DNA of 49,316 nt from assembly GCF_001556045.1 (NCBI RefSeq), contig NZ_LSIC01000173.1, forward strand, positions 1-49,316, in the 5' to 3' direction. The stretch is from Bradyrhizobium sp. CCH5-F6. GTDB lineage: Bacteria > Pseudomonadota > Alphaproteobacteria > Rhizobiales > Xanthobacteraceae. Under the pieces are notes generated by a model. It worked only from the letters and a program-made list of their open reading frames with translations. It ran no database searches and had not been told where the DNA came from. Position numbers and translations under genes: made by a program. This document shows, one piece after another, positions 1-8,476 of this stretch (within the stretch, counting starts at the first letter, position 1; each line of letters begins with the position of its first letter).

Positions 1-2
1 GA

Positions 3-416
3 ATCCCCGGGCGACTTCATATCGGTACACCCGGGCGACTTCGTCGGAATCCGCAGCTGCCCCGCGGCTTCGACACCATGCTCGAGGAAGACGCCTCGAA
101 CCTGTCCGGCGGCCAGAAGCAGCGGATTGCGATCGCGAGGGCCCTGATCGTCAATCCGCGGATCGTGATTTTCGATGAAGCGACGAGCGCGCTCGACTCC
201 GAAAGCGAAATGATCATCAGGCGCAATCTCCGCCGTTTGGCGGCAGGGCGTACCGTCATCATCGTCTCGCATCGGCTCTCGATGCTGACCGAAGCAAGCC
301 AGATCCTGGTGATGGACCGCGGGCGGATCGTCGACATGGACCGACACGACCACCTCCTGTCGAAATGCACGATCTACCGACATTTGTGGAACCAACAGAT
401 GAAGCAGACTGCATGA
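3..416 (+). CDS. ABC exporter ATP-binding domain, C-terminal part (HlyB-like, 5'-truncated by window edge)
   Basis: This is the last part of an ABC-transporter nucleotide-binding domain; the frame stays open to the window edge, so the gene starts outside. Visible motifs are the ABC signature LSGGQKQR, Walker B with its catalytic Glu (IVIFDEATSALD) and the H-loop His (IIVSHRLS). The tail, ending HLWNQQMKQTA, resembles HlyB/LapB-type exporters that carry an N-terminal peptidase-like domain, although that part is not visible. The stop overlaps the adaptor start (ATGA at 413-416), so the two are co-translated as a type I-like export pair at the inner membrane. The first 50 bases read oddly: the expected residues before LPRGFDT are seen better in frame 1, and a 13-bp repeat lies there, so a frameshift or assembly-edge error is possible. 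The family call is firm; integrity is unknown. Confidence 0.85.
   Translation: MPGRLHIGTPGRLRRNPQLPRGFDTMLEEDASNLSGGQKQRIAIARALIVNPRIVIFDEATSALDSESEMIIRRNLRRLAAGRTVIIVSHRLSMLTEASQILVMDRGRIVDMDRHDHLLSKCTIYRHLWNQQMKQTA
6..42. repeat. 13-bp direct repeat at the window edge
   Basis: CCCGGGCGACTTC occurs at 6-18 and again at 30-42, a 24-bp period. It sits in the coding region of the truncated ABC ATPase, where the reading frame also appears disturbed. It may be a short in-frame duplication or an artefact of a contig end. Confidence 0.6.
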
Positions 417-1837
417 AGCAGACGAGGCAATCACGCGCGGATGCGAAACCGGACGGTCCGGTCGTGGCCAGAACGGTCGAGCGGCGGCGAAAGTTCAGGC
501 CGTTGCCGGGGCGAGCGCGGGTGATCGCCGAATTCCAGTGCGATGCCACGGAGGTGGAGCAGCAGGCGCCGCCGCGGCTGGCGCGTGTCACACTCTACGG
601 CATTCTTGCACTAATCGCCTTTGCGGTGACCTGGGCCTCCGTCTCGCAAGTGGAGATGATCGTTACGGCGCAGGGAAAATTGACCACGACACGCCCCAAC
701 CTCGTCGTGCAGCCGCTGGAGACGTCGGTCATCCGCGAGATCCACGTCAAGGCCGGTGATCGCGTCAACCGCGGCGACCTTCTGGCGACCCTCGATCCGA
801 CTTTCTCGCAGGCGGACTTCGATCAACTGCGCGGGAGGCTGGCTGGATTCGAAGCATCGATCAACCGCCTGGGCGCCGAACTGAACGGAACCGAGTATAC
901 GGTCAAGGATCTCACGAACGCGGACCAGATCCTGCAGGGCAAGATGTTCCTGCAGAGGAGGGCCGCCTATGAAGCGCAGATCCAGAACTACGACACGCAG
1001 ATCGCCTCCGCTCAAGCCAATCTCAAGACGGCGCAGAACGAAGAGGCAGTTCTTCTGCAGCGGCTCGAAACGATGCGTTCAATAGAGGCCATGCGATCCG
1101 CACTGATGGACAAGGAGGTCGGTTCGAGGCTGAACTTCCTGCTATCTCGCGATGCACGGCTCGAGGTCGAGAGCAATTTGGCGCGTGTCCGTGGAAGTAT
1201 CGCCGACAGTGCGCATCGGGTGGACAAGGCCAACGCTGATCAGAAGGTCTTCGCCGAGGAATTTCGTCGTACCAGCTATCAGGAGCTGGTGGAGACGCTG
1301 CCGAAGCGAAATAGCGCGGCAGAGGAATTGAAGAAAGCCGAGCTTCGTCGACAGTTGATCGTCCTGCAGGCGCCGGCTGATGCCGTAGTGCTGGAAATTG
1401 CAAACCGCACCGTTGGTTCAGTGGTTCGTGAAGCGGAGACACTGTTCGTGCTGGTTCCGCGCGACGTGCCTCTTCAGGCGGAGGTCAATGTCGAGGGGCG
1501 GGATATCGGTCAGGTGTCGCTTGGACAACCGGTCCGCATCAAGTTCGAAGCGTTTCCCTTCCAGAAGTACGGAACCGCCACGGGAGAAGTCCGGGTCATC
1601 AGTCAGGACACGTTCTCTCCAGATCCGAAAGCCGAAGGTGCGCGCCGTGTGCCAGCTCCCTATTACCGCGTACTGGTCGATTTGTCCGACACGCACCTTC
1701 GGCTGCCGCCTGAGCGCACTCAGCTGATCCCGGGCATGGCGGTGACGGCCGAACTGAAGGTCGGCAAGCGTACGGTGATTTCCTACTTCCTCTATCCATT
1801 GCTGCGCGGACTGGATGAAGGCATCCGAGAATATTGA
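413..1837 (+). CDS. HlyD-family membrane fusion protein (type I secretion adaptor)
   Basis: A 474-residue periplasmic adaptor that would link the upstream ABC exporter to an outer-membrane channel. After a basic cytoplasmic head of about 60 residues there is one membrane segment (YGILALIAFAVTWASV). Then comes the first biotinyl-lipoyl half with the typical VKAGDRVNRGDLLATLDPT, a long coiled-coil hairpin, the second lipoyl half (LQAPADAVVLEI), and a beta-barrel/membrane-proximal part with GQPVRIKFEAFPF and IPGMAVTAEL. The ATG at 413 overlaps the ABC stop and is preferred over an in-frame start at 365 inside the upstream gene. The length fits the family. No TolC-like partner is in the local operon. 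The cargo is unknown; a peptide or protein tied to the polysaccharide locus is possible. Confidence 0.9.
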   Translation: MKQTRQSRADAKPDGPVVARTVERRRKFRPLPGRARVIAEFQCDATEVEQQAPPRLARVTLYGILALIAFAVTWASVSQVEMIVTAQGKLTTTRPNLVVQPLETSVIREIHVKAGDRVNRGDLLATLDPTFSQADFDQLRGRLAGFEASINRLGAELNGTEYTVKDLTNADQILQGKMFLQRRAAYEAQIQNYDTQIASAQANLKTAQNEEAVLLQRLETMRSIEAMRSALMDKEVGSRLNFLLSRDARLEVESNLARVRGSIADSAHRVDKANADQKVFAEEFRRTSYQELVETLPKRNSAAEELKKAELRRQLIVLQAPADAVVLEIANRTVGSVVREAETLFVLVPRDVPLQAEVNVEGRDIGQVSLGQPVRIKFEAFPFQKYGTATGEVRVISQDTFSPDPKAEGARRVPAPYYRVLVDLSDTHLRLPPERTQLIPGMAVTAELKVGKRTVISYFLYPLLRGLDEGIREY

Positions 1838-1861
1838 CCCGGCTTGAGATGGCGATTGATC

Positions 1862-3034
1862 ATGATCATTAGTTCGAATCTTGGGGTGAAGCTCGTGGTG
1901 CCGACGGCTGCGAGCAAGCTCTCGCAAAATGCTCCATTGGTGAATTACGCGCTCAACGGGCTGGAACGTTGTTGGTTGCCTGAGCACCGCCGGTGGTCGC
2001 ACATTTACCATCTCGATGGACGTTCTTCGCCTAACGAGTCGGTACCGAGCAGCGACGTATTCTACACCCTCAACGTTCTTCTCGGGATGTCCCGCGTTGC
2101 CGAAATTCCGGATGGCATCGATATCCCCGAGATATTCCGTCGCAACGTCCTGCAACTCACGAAGCTTCCCGTACGCAAATATGCCTTTGGTATGGCGCTA
2201 TGGAGTGCCGCCGAGCTGGGGTTGGAGATACCGGACCCGGTCAAATGCGAGCTGAGAGCCATTCTTGCCGATGAGAGCCAATGGAAGAGCTTCCGTGCGC
2301 AGGATCTTGGCATGCTGCTCACGGGAGTCGTTGCCCAGGCGAGGGCAGGGGAGAAAGAGTGGTTGCACTACGCGAGGCCGCTCTATCGTTTCCTGAAGGA
2401 ACGCTTTCACAGCGAATCGGGATTGTTCTTCGACGCGCCGTTTGGCCTTCGTCGCCGTTTCTCGTCCTTTGCGACGCAGACCTATCTCTCGATCGCCTGT
2501 TATCAATATGGCGAATTCGCCAGCGACGCGTCCGCGCTCGTCATGGCCGATACATGCGTGCGCAATCTGATCGCGCTTCAAGGCCCGCAAGGCGAATGGC
2601 CATGGTTCTTCGATGCGTCGAGCGGCCGCGTCGTTGATTTCTACGAAGTCTATTCGGTCCATCAGTATGGAATGGCCCCGGCGCTGCTGGAATGGGCCGA
2701 GCGCTTCGGGCAGAGACAGTCGCGGGACGCCTTGATCAGGGGATTCAACTGGGTCCTCGGCCACAACCAGCTGGGCCGGACCATGCTGGTACCTGAACTG
2801 AGTCTGACCCTCCGCTCGCAGGTTCGAAAGGGTGAACTCGCAACAAGGGCTCCGCGCGTATTGCGCGCGGTCAAGAACGCTTGGCTGAGCAGAGGGGAGC
2901 GGCTGATCGATGGCGCCAATGTGGAGCTGCGGCTCGAGTGCCGCAGCTACGAACTGGGCTGGATCCTGTGGTCGTTCGGCCGGCGTACCGACTTGCCGGA
3001 GTTGACCCACAATGCTGCCTTCTGCCCCGTCTGA
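1862..3034 (+). CDS. Unrecognised protein, possibly alpha/alpha-toroid fold, linked to the HlyB/HlyD pair
   Basis: A soluble-looking protein of 390 residues, with no signal peptide or membrane segment. I do not recognise its family with certainty. It is rich in amphipathic helices and aromatic residues and contains GEWPWFFDASSGRVVDFYEV near the middle followed by VHQYGMAPALLEW. That pattern recalls alpha/alpha-barrel proteins such as six-hairpin glycosidases, C5-epimerase C-domains or terpene-cyclase-like toroids. It follows the adaptor gene by 24 bp on the same strand and is convergent with the next gene. An upstream in-frame TTG at 1844 would add six residues; ATG 1862 is chosen, although no strong ribosome-binding site marks either. 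A role in modifying or sensing polysaccharide is only an inference from context. Confidence 0.75.
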   Translation: MIISSNLGVKLVVPTAASKLSQNAPLVNYALNGLERCWLPEHRRWSHIYHLDGRSSPNESVPSSDVFYTLNVLLGMSRVAEIPDGIDIPEIFRRNVLQLTKLPVRKYAFGMALWSAAELGLEIPDPVKCELRAILADESQWKSFRAQDLGMLLTGVVAQARAGEKEWLHYARPLYRFLKERFHSESGLFFDAPFGLRRRFSSFATQTYLSIACYQYGEFASDASALVMADTCVRNLIALQGPQGEWPWFFDASSGRVVDFYEVYSVHQYGMAPALLEWAERFGQRQSRDALIRGFNWVLGHNQLGRTMLVPELSLTLRSQVRKGELATRAPRVLRAVKNAWLSRGERLIDGANVELRLECRSYELGWILWSFGRRTDLPELTHNAAFCPV

Positions 3035-3050
3035 CGGAATCCTCGTTTCG

Positions 3051-3938
3051 CTACCGATTCCAGGCGACCGCTCGCTGGCCTCGCAGGTGCGAGAGCATCG
3101 TCAATGCACGGTGCGTTCGGATGGCACACAAGACCGCAATAGCCTTGAGGCGGACGCGGGTACCATGCAGGCGCTCGCTGCTCAGCACAGTCACGGCGTT
3201 CGGCACGAGCGATGCGAAAACCAGCAACGCCTGGGCGGTCCAGCGCAACTGCCAGGCAGGTCGACCTTCCGCCATCTTGCGATAATGCGCGATGTGCCGA
3301 TCCCATTTGGCGTAGAGCTCCTGGAGAGAGCCCCGAGCCGGATGGAAGACGACCATTTCAGGTGCGTACCGAAATCGAAGTCCGGCGCGCAGCGCACGCT
3401 GTCCCCACTCCATGTCTTCGGCTACGTCAATGCCGGCAAAAGGGCCGACGCGATCGAAGTCTCGGCGAAACACCGCCATATTGCCGGTGCCTGAATAGCC
3501 GTGACGCTCGATATAGAGCTTGAAGCGGTAAGCGAACACGCTCTCGTAAGCCGCGATGGCGTCCAGCTCTGTATTGTCCGGTTGCCAAATGCGGACGTCG
3601 CCCCCGAGAACCGTGCCAGCCGGCGACGAGTAGCACCGCTCCATCACGCTGCTCAACCAGTCCGGATGAGCTCTGCAATCGGCGTCGATGAAGGCGAGGA
3701 TCTCGCCTTTGGCAGCGGCAACACCTGCGTTTCGCGCCGGCCCCGGACCGGGACGCGGTTCGTATTTCAGACTTACGTCAGGATGGCCGGCAACGACGTC
3801 GATCGGGGAAACGGCGGAGCCGTTGTCCACCACGATGACCTCGAACAAGTCCCGGGCGAGGGTCTGTGCATCCAGACTTTTCAAACAGGCCTCCAGCGCA
3901 CCGGCCTGGTTGAGGTGGGGAATAATGACCGAAATCAT
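3051..3938 (-). CDS. Glycosyltransferase family 2
   Basis: A 295-residue GT2-type (GT-A fold) enzyme that would add one sugar to a lipid-linked repeat unit at the inner-membrane cytoplasmic face. It begins MISVIIPHLNQAGALEACLK, and has the nucleotide-binding VIVVDNGS, the conserved GPARNAG and the metal-binding FIDADCRAHPDW. The later acidic motif EDMEWGQRALRAG matches the catalytic base region of ExoA/ExoM-like enzymes. It is the only reverse-strand gene in the first 30 kb with firm support, and its start faces the AT-rich gap at 3939-4116 shared with the divergent sugar-nucleotide operon. The donor and acceptor cannot be read from sequence. Confidence 0.92.
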   Translation of the reverse strand: MISVIIPHLNQAGALEACLKSLDAQTLARDLFEVIVVDNGSAVSPIDVVAGHPDVSLKYEPRPGPGPARNAGVAAAKGEILAFIDADCRAHPDWLSSVMERCYSSPAGTVLGGDVRIWQPDNTELDAIAAYESVFAYRFKLYIERHGYSGTGNMAVFRRDFDRVGPFAGIDVAEDMEWGQRALRAGLRFRYAPEMVVFHPARGSLQELYAKWDRHIAHYRKMAEGRPAWQLRWTAQALLVFASLVPNAVTVLSSERLHGTRVRLKAIAVLCAIRTHRALTMLSHLRGQRAVAWNR

Positions 3939-4116
3939 TCGACATGATCCTATTTAATTCAGGTTGGTGTGCTGCGTAGCACAAGCGCGGCGCTACCTGT
4001 TTTGGCCTTGCCAGAAGTTCAATTTAATCCTTGCAATTAAATATTCGATGATTATTATCTCTATTATAATCTTAAATGCAACTTAAACCAAATTGCATTT
4101 TCGGAGTTCGTTTCAA
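3939..4116. promoter_or_regulatory. AT-rich divergent promoter region
   Basis: This gap separates the reverse-strand GT2 from the forward sugar-nucleotide operon and becomes strikingly AT-rich at about 4018-4092, in an otherwise GC-rich region. It holds many TpA steps (ATTAAATATTCG, CTATTATAATC). Its GCAACTTAAA (4078-4087) recurs as the reverse complement at 34407-34416. It probably carries divergent promoters and may be a target of an H-NS- or MucR-type silencer; no exact -35/-10 pair is claimed. Confidence 0.55.
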
Positions 4117-4911
4117 ATGCGTGCATCGTTCCTGGCGTGCCCTATCGACCTGCTGACGATGGCAGAGACGGTCGAGTTGGCGCGAAGCGCCATACGTAGC
4201 CGCCGACGGCTGCAGCATGTCGCGTTAAACGTCGCCAAGTTCGTCAATATGCGATCCGATCCCGTGCTCGCCGCCGATGTCGCCAACAGTGACATTGTCG
4301 GCATCGACGGCATGGGGATTCTTTGGGGCGCTCGAGCGCTGGGGCTTCCAGCGACCTCGCGAGTGGCCGGCGTCGATCTTCTGGTGGAGTTGCTCGCGGT
4401 ATGTGCGCAGGAAGGCTTCAAGCCCTATTTCCTGGGCGCCACCCCCGCCGTACTGCAGCAGGCCATGCAACGCGCGCGCGAGCGGCATCCCTCACTGGTC
4501 TTCGCGGGCTGGCACGACGGCTACTTCAAACCCGAGCAGGAGAATGACGTCGTTCGGGACATCCAGTCCAGCGCGGCCGATTGTCTCTTCATCGGCATGC
4601 CGACACCACGGAAGGAGCGCTTTCTCGCCGCTCATCGTGACGATCTCGGCGTACCGTTCATCATGGGTGTGGGTGGCGCGTTCGATGTTCTTGCAGGCAC
4701 CGTTCGGCGCGCACCGGATCGGATTCAGAGGCTGGGCCTCGAATGGCTGTACCGCATTTATCAGGAGCCCCGGCGGATGTGGCGGCGATACGCCGCGACC
4801 AACGCGCTGTTCGCTGGCATCCTGGCGCAAGCGCTCGTCAAGCAGGCGGTTCATCACACGCTTCGTGGACCCGGCACTGTGCCGCCGGGCCCGCGTCGGA
4901 TTGGAGGGTGA
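4117..4911 (+). CDS. WecG/TagA/CpsF-family glycosyltransferase (GT26)
   Basis: A 264-residue GT26 enzyme; family members transfer N-acetylmannosamine or a derived uronic acid (WecG: ManNAcA) to an undecaprenyl-linked acceptor. Diagnostic features are the early NVAKFVNMRSDP, the GIDGMGILWGARALG motif, and the signature FIGMPTPRKERFL followed by MGVGGAFDVLAGTVRRAP. A basic amphipathic C-terminus (LGLEWLYRIYQEPRRMWRRY) probably docks to the membrane. ATG 4117 has a GGAG ten bases upstream; an in-frame TTG at 4093 lies in the AT-rich leader and is less likely. It is directly followed by the 2-epimerase and dehydrogenase, so a ManNAc-type uronic acid is the natural donor guess. Confidence 0.92.
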   Translation: MRASFLACPIDLLTMAETVELARSAIRSRRRLQHVALNVAKFVNMRSDPVLAADVANSDIVGIDGMGILWGARALGLPATSRVAGVDLLVELLAVCAQEGFKPYFLGATPAVLQQAMQRARERHPSLVFAGWHDGYFKPEQENDVVRDIQSSAADCLFIGMPTPRKERFLAAHRDDLGVPFIMGVGGAFDVLAGTVRRAPDRIQRLGLEWLYRIYQEPRRMWRRYAATNALFAGILAQALVKQAVHHTLRGPGTVPPGPRRIGG

Positions 4912-4914
4912 GAC

Positions 4915-6039
4915 GTGCACAAGCATTTCTTCATCCTTCTGGGGACCCGGCCCGAAGCAATCAAGCTCTTCCCTGTCATCAACCGCCTCAAGGCCGAGAA
5001 GGGCAAGGACATCTCCATCACGATTTGCGCGACGGCACAGCATCGACAGTTGCTTGATCAGGTCCTCAAGCTCGCCAAGGTGGTTCCTGATTTCGATCTG
5101 AACGTCATGACGGCCAATCAGACGCTGGATGATCTGACCGCTCGGCTGCTCGGACAAATTGGTGAGCTCCTCGAGAAAGTGAAGCCGACAAGGGTCATCG
5201 TCCAGGGCGATACAGCGACCGCAATGGCGGGAGCATTGGCGTCCTACTATCACCGGATACCGGTCTCCCACATCGAGGCGGGGCTGCGCAGCGGCGATAT
5301 CTTTTCCCCATGGCCCGAAGAGGTGAACCGCAAGATCGTCGGCTCGATCGCCGATCAGCATTTTGCCCCGACCGAGCGCGCTGCACGCGCGTTGCGTTCG
5401 GAGAACGTCTCGAATGACCGCATCCACGTCACGGGAAACACGGTTGTGGACGCTCTCATCCTCGCGAAAGCGATGGTCGAATCCGATCCCGGACTCTCGT
5501 GCCGCTGGGACGGCATCAAGAAGCGCCATGGTAACCGGCGCATCATCCTGGTGACCTGCCACCGTCGGGAGAATTTCGGCGGTGGCGTCATCAACATCGT
5601 GAACGCGCTGGAAACGATCCTGCGCAGGGAAGACGTTGCCGTGGTGCTCCCTGTGCATCCGAATCCGAATGTCCGCGACTTGTTTGCGTCCCGCTTGTCC
5701 GATCACCCGAGGGTCGTCCTCATCTCCCCCCAGGAATACACCGACTTCGTGAGCCTGCTCTCGCTATCGCATCTGGTTCTGACCGACTCGGGTGGCGTCC
5801 AGGAGGAGGCCCCCACTTTCGGCAAACCAGTCCTGGTGATGCGCGATACGACCGAGCGCCCCGAGGGGGTGGAAGCCGGGACGGCGCGCCTCGTCGGCTC
5901 GAACCACGACAAGATCGTTGCCGAGACATTTCGCCTGCTCGACGATGACGAGACCTATGCGGCCATGGCCCGCTCGCACAACCCGTTTGGTGACGGGCAC
6001 GCGAGCGAGCGTATCGTGAAGGTTCTTCTCGATGCCTGA
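4915..6039 (+). CDS. wecB: Non-hydrolysing UDP-GlcNAc 2-epimerase (WecB/WbpI family)
   Basis: A 374-residue cytosolic enzyme that inverts C2 of a UDP-N-acetylated hexosamine or its uronic acid. Family motifs are complete: GTRPEAIKLFPV at the N-terminus, VQGDTATAMAGALASY, HIEAGLRSGD, VTCHRRENFGGG and the UDP-binding DSGGVQEEAP. GTG at 4915 is the start, set by GGAGGG just upstream and by the N-terminal alignment; it lies three bases after the previous stop. Because WbpB-, WbpD- and WbpE-like genes follow, the substrate may be UDP-GlcNAc(3NAc)A, as for WbpI, rather than UDP-GlcNAc as for WecB. The two subfamilies cannot be told apart by eye. Confidence 0.93.
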   Translation: MHKHFFILLGTRPEAIKLFPVINRLKAEKGKDISITICATAQHRQLLDQVLKLAKVVPDFDLNVMTANQTLDDLTARLLGQIGELLEKVKPTRVIVQGDTATAMAGALASYYHRIPVSHIEAGLRSGDIFSPWPEEVNRKIVGSIADQHFAPTERAARALRSENVSNDRIHVTGNTVVDALILAKAMVESDPGLSCRWDGIKKRHGNRRIILVTCHRRENFGGGVINIVNALETILRREDVAVVLPVHPNPNVRDLFASRLSDHPRVVLISPQEYTDFVSLLSLSHLVLTDSGGVQEEAPTFGKPVLVMRDTTERPEGVEAGTARLVGSNHDKIVAETFRLLDDDETYAAMARSHNPFGDGHASERIVKVLLDA

Positions 6040-7294
6040 ATTCCAAAAGATCAACGTCATTGGACTTGGCTATATCGGACTGCCGACCGCGGCGCTGATT
6101 GCGAGCCGGGGCCTTCAGGTGCTCGGTATCGACACCAACGAGCGCATCGTCGATACGGTTGCATCCGGAAAAATCCACATTGCGGAGCCCGATCTCGATG
6201 GCCTCGTGTCCAAGGTCGTGTCGAGCGGTGCCTTGACGACGTCGACCAAACCACAGCCGGCCGACGTCTTCATCATTGCAGTGCCGACGCCGATCGATCG
6301 CGAAAACCATCCAGATCTGTCGAGCGTGAATGCGGCAGTCGACCATATCGTCGATATCCTTGCGCCGGGCAATCTCGTCATCCTCGAATCGACGTCGCCG
6401 ATCGGGACCACCGAGGCCATCGCAAAGCGGATCATTGAGCGCAGGCCGGATCTGCACATAGGCGTCAACGGCAAGGAAGACGGCGCGATCTACGTTGCCT
6501 ATTGCCCGGAACGCGTTTTGCCGGGCCGCATCCTCACCGAGCTCATCAACAACGACAGGTGCATCGGGGGAATTACGCCCACCTGCACGCGGCGCGCTCA
6601 ACGTTTCTACAAGATGTTCGTTCGCGGCGCTTGCGTCGGCACGACGGCGCGCGCAGCCGAATTGGTCAAGCTGACGGAAAACGCGTTCCGCGATACCAAC
6701 ATTGCGTTTGCAAACGAGCTCTCGCTGATCTGCGATAGGTTCGACATCAACGTATGGGAAGTGATCGATATCGCCAACCGCCACCCTCGCGTAAACGTGT
6801 TGCGGCCGGGACCGGGAGTAGGCGGGCACTGCATCGCGGTCGATCCCTGGTTCATCATCGACTCCGCGCCGGATCTCGCGCGCGTGATGCGGATGAGCCG
6901 GGAAGTCAATAATGCCAAGACGCAGAAGATCATCGAGCGCACGGAGGCGCTGATCGACGATCATCCCTATGCAAGCATCGCTTGTTGCGGATTGACCTTC
7001 AAGGCCAACGTCGACGACCTGCGTGAAAGCCCGGCCATGGAGATAGCCACGCATCTCGCGGCGAAATACGGAGAGCGGATCAAGGTCGTTGAGCCGAATC
7101 TGCGCCGTCTACCGCCTCAGTTGGCCGATCATCGCGTCGCATTCGTGAGCATTGATGAAGCTCTGCGCAGTTGCGAAATCGCGATTCTCCTCGTCGATCA
7201 TGATGAGTTCAAGATGGTGCCCCTCTCGGATCGTCGGCATCTCGACGTCATTGATACACGGGGCATATGGCAGGACATGCCGGCACGAACCTGA
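6032..7294 (+). CDS. wecC: UDP-N-acetyl-hexosamine 6-dehydrogenase (WecC/WbpA family)
   Basis: A 420-residue NAD-dependent four-electron dehydrogenase that oxidises C6 of a UDP-HexNAc to the uronic acid. The Rossmann motif is GLGYIGLPTAALIA. The central domain has LVILESTSPIGTTE and YCPERVLPG. The catalytic Cys is in GVGGHCIAVDPWF, and the C-terminal UDP-binding domain has GLTFKANVDDLRESPAMEI. Its ATG overlaps the end of the epimerase gene by 8 bp, giving translational coupling. Substrate could be UDP-ManNAc (WecC) or UDP-GlcNAc (WbpA); the downstream genes favour a route through UDP-GlcNAcA. An AT-poor 71-bp gap follows. Confidence 0.93.
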   Translation: MPEFQKINVIGLGYIGLPTAALIASRGLQVLGIDTNERIVDTVASGKIHIAEPDLDGLVSKVVSSGALTTSTKPQPADVFIIAVPTPIDRENHPDLSSVNAAVDHIVDILAPGNLVILESTSPIGTTEAIAKRIIERRPDLHIGVNGKEDGAIYVAYCPERVLPGRILTELINNDRCIGGITPTCTRRAQRFYKMFVRGACVGTTARAAELVKLTENAFRDTNIAFANELSLICDRFDINVWEVIDIANRHPRVNVLRPGPGVGGHCIAVDPWFIIDSAPDLARVMRMSREVNNAKTQKIIERTEALIDDHPYASIACCGLTFKANVDDLRESPAMEIATHLAAKYGERIKVVEPNLRRLPPQLADHRVAFVSIDEALRSCEIAILLVDHDEFKMVPLSDRRHLDVIDTRGIWQDMPART

Positions 7295-7365
7295 TACCCG
7301 GCGTGCAGTGATCGTCGGCGACGGGATGATTGGAAGCGTTCTCTCTGGATTGCATCGAGGTCAGC

Positions 7366-8427
7366 ATGCGCGATAGTCAACTGGGAATCGGGGTCGTGGG
7401 CTACGGTTATTGGGGCCCCAATCTCGTTCGCAATTTCTCGGTCAATCCTGCCACTCGCGTCGTCAGCGTCAGCGACCTGAGCCCAGGCAGGCTCGGGGCG
7501 ATGAAGCAGCTTTACCCGGCGGTGGAAACGACCACTCGCTACGAAGATCTGCTGAAGGACGGCAGCATCGATGCAATCGCCATCGCTACGCCGGTGCATA
7601 CGCACTACGAGCTGGCGATGGCAGCACTGAGAGCCGGCAAGCATGTGCTGGTGGAGAAGCCCCTTGCGGCGAGTGCCGAGCTCGTGACCCGCCTGATTGA
7701 CGAGGCGGACCGGCGCGGACTGACGCTCATGGTCGATCATACCTTCCTCTACACGCCGGCGGTCCAGAAGATCCGGGAGCTCCTGCTCAACCGGGAACTC
7801 GGCGACATCTACTATTACGACAGCACACGCGCGAGTCTCGGGTTGTTCCAGAAGGACGTCAATGTGATCTGGGACCTGGCCGTGCACGACATCTCGATCA
7901 TCCACCATATCCTCGATGAAGCGCCGGTTGCCGTCTCGGCAACCGGATCGTGCCATGTCGCCGGCTCGCCGGAGAATATGGCCCACATCACCTTGTTTTT
8001 CGCCAACGCGTGCGTGGCCCATGTCAGCGTCAACTGGCTTTCGCCCGTCAAGGTGCGCCAGACGTTCATCGGTGGCAGCAAGAAGATGATCGTCTACGAC
8101 GATCTCGAGCCGACCGAAAAGATCAAGCTCTACGACAAGGGAATTACGCTCGACGGGCCTCCCGAGGATGCACATCAATTTCGGATCGGATACCGCGCGG
8201 GCGACATGTGGGCCCCGCATATCGCCCCCACGGAGGCGCTGCAGACGGAGGTGGAGCATTTCGTCGATTGCGTACGCACCGGAAGCCAGCCGATTTCCGG
8301 CGGCATCTCCGCATTGCGCGTGGTTGAAGTGCTGGAGGCGGCGTCGCGCTCGATAGCCGCGCAGGGGAAGCCGGTCCTCCTCAAGCAACCGCATCCGGTC
8401 CGGGAACGCGCCCGGGCCACGGCCTAG
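7366..8427 (+). CDS. Gfo/Idh/MocA oxidoreductase, WbpB/WlbA-like
   Basis: A 353-residue NAD(P)-dependent sugar oxidoreductase. It begins with the Rossmann motif VVGYGYWGPNLVRNF and has the family's EKP motif (HVLVEKPLAA, Lys 98) and the VDHTFLYTPAVQ stretch. WlbA/WbpB enzymes oxidise C3 of UDP-GlcNAcA to the 3-keto sugar for the following aminotransferase, and the YGYWGPN variant is typical of that subgroup. ATG 7366 is chosen, with GAGG upstream; a TTG at 7330 would add twelve poorly conserved residues. Its position after the dehydrogenase and ahead of an N-acetyltransferase and a DegT aminotransferase supports the assignment. Confidence 0.9.
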   Translation: MRDSQLGIGVVGYGYWGPNLVRNFSVNPATRVVSVSDLSPGRLGAMKQLYPAVETTTRYEDLLKDGSIDAIAIATPVHTHYELAMAALRAGKHVLVEKPLAASAELVTRLIDEADRRGLTLMVDHTFLYTPAVQKIRELLLNRELGDIYYYDSTRASLGLFQKDVNVIWDLAVHDISIIHHILDEAPVAVSATGSCHVAGSPENMAHITLFFANACVAHVSVNWLSPVKVRQTFIGGSKKMIVYDDLEPTEKIKLYDKGITLDGPPEDAHQFRIGYRAGDMWAPHIAPTEALQTEVEHFVDCVRTGSQPISGGISALRVVEVLEAASRSIAAQGKPVLLKQPHPVRERARATA

Positions 8428-8476
8428 ATGTGATGTCGGCGGGCATTGCTAGCAGCCGAAAGGCGACGGTTTCGCG

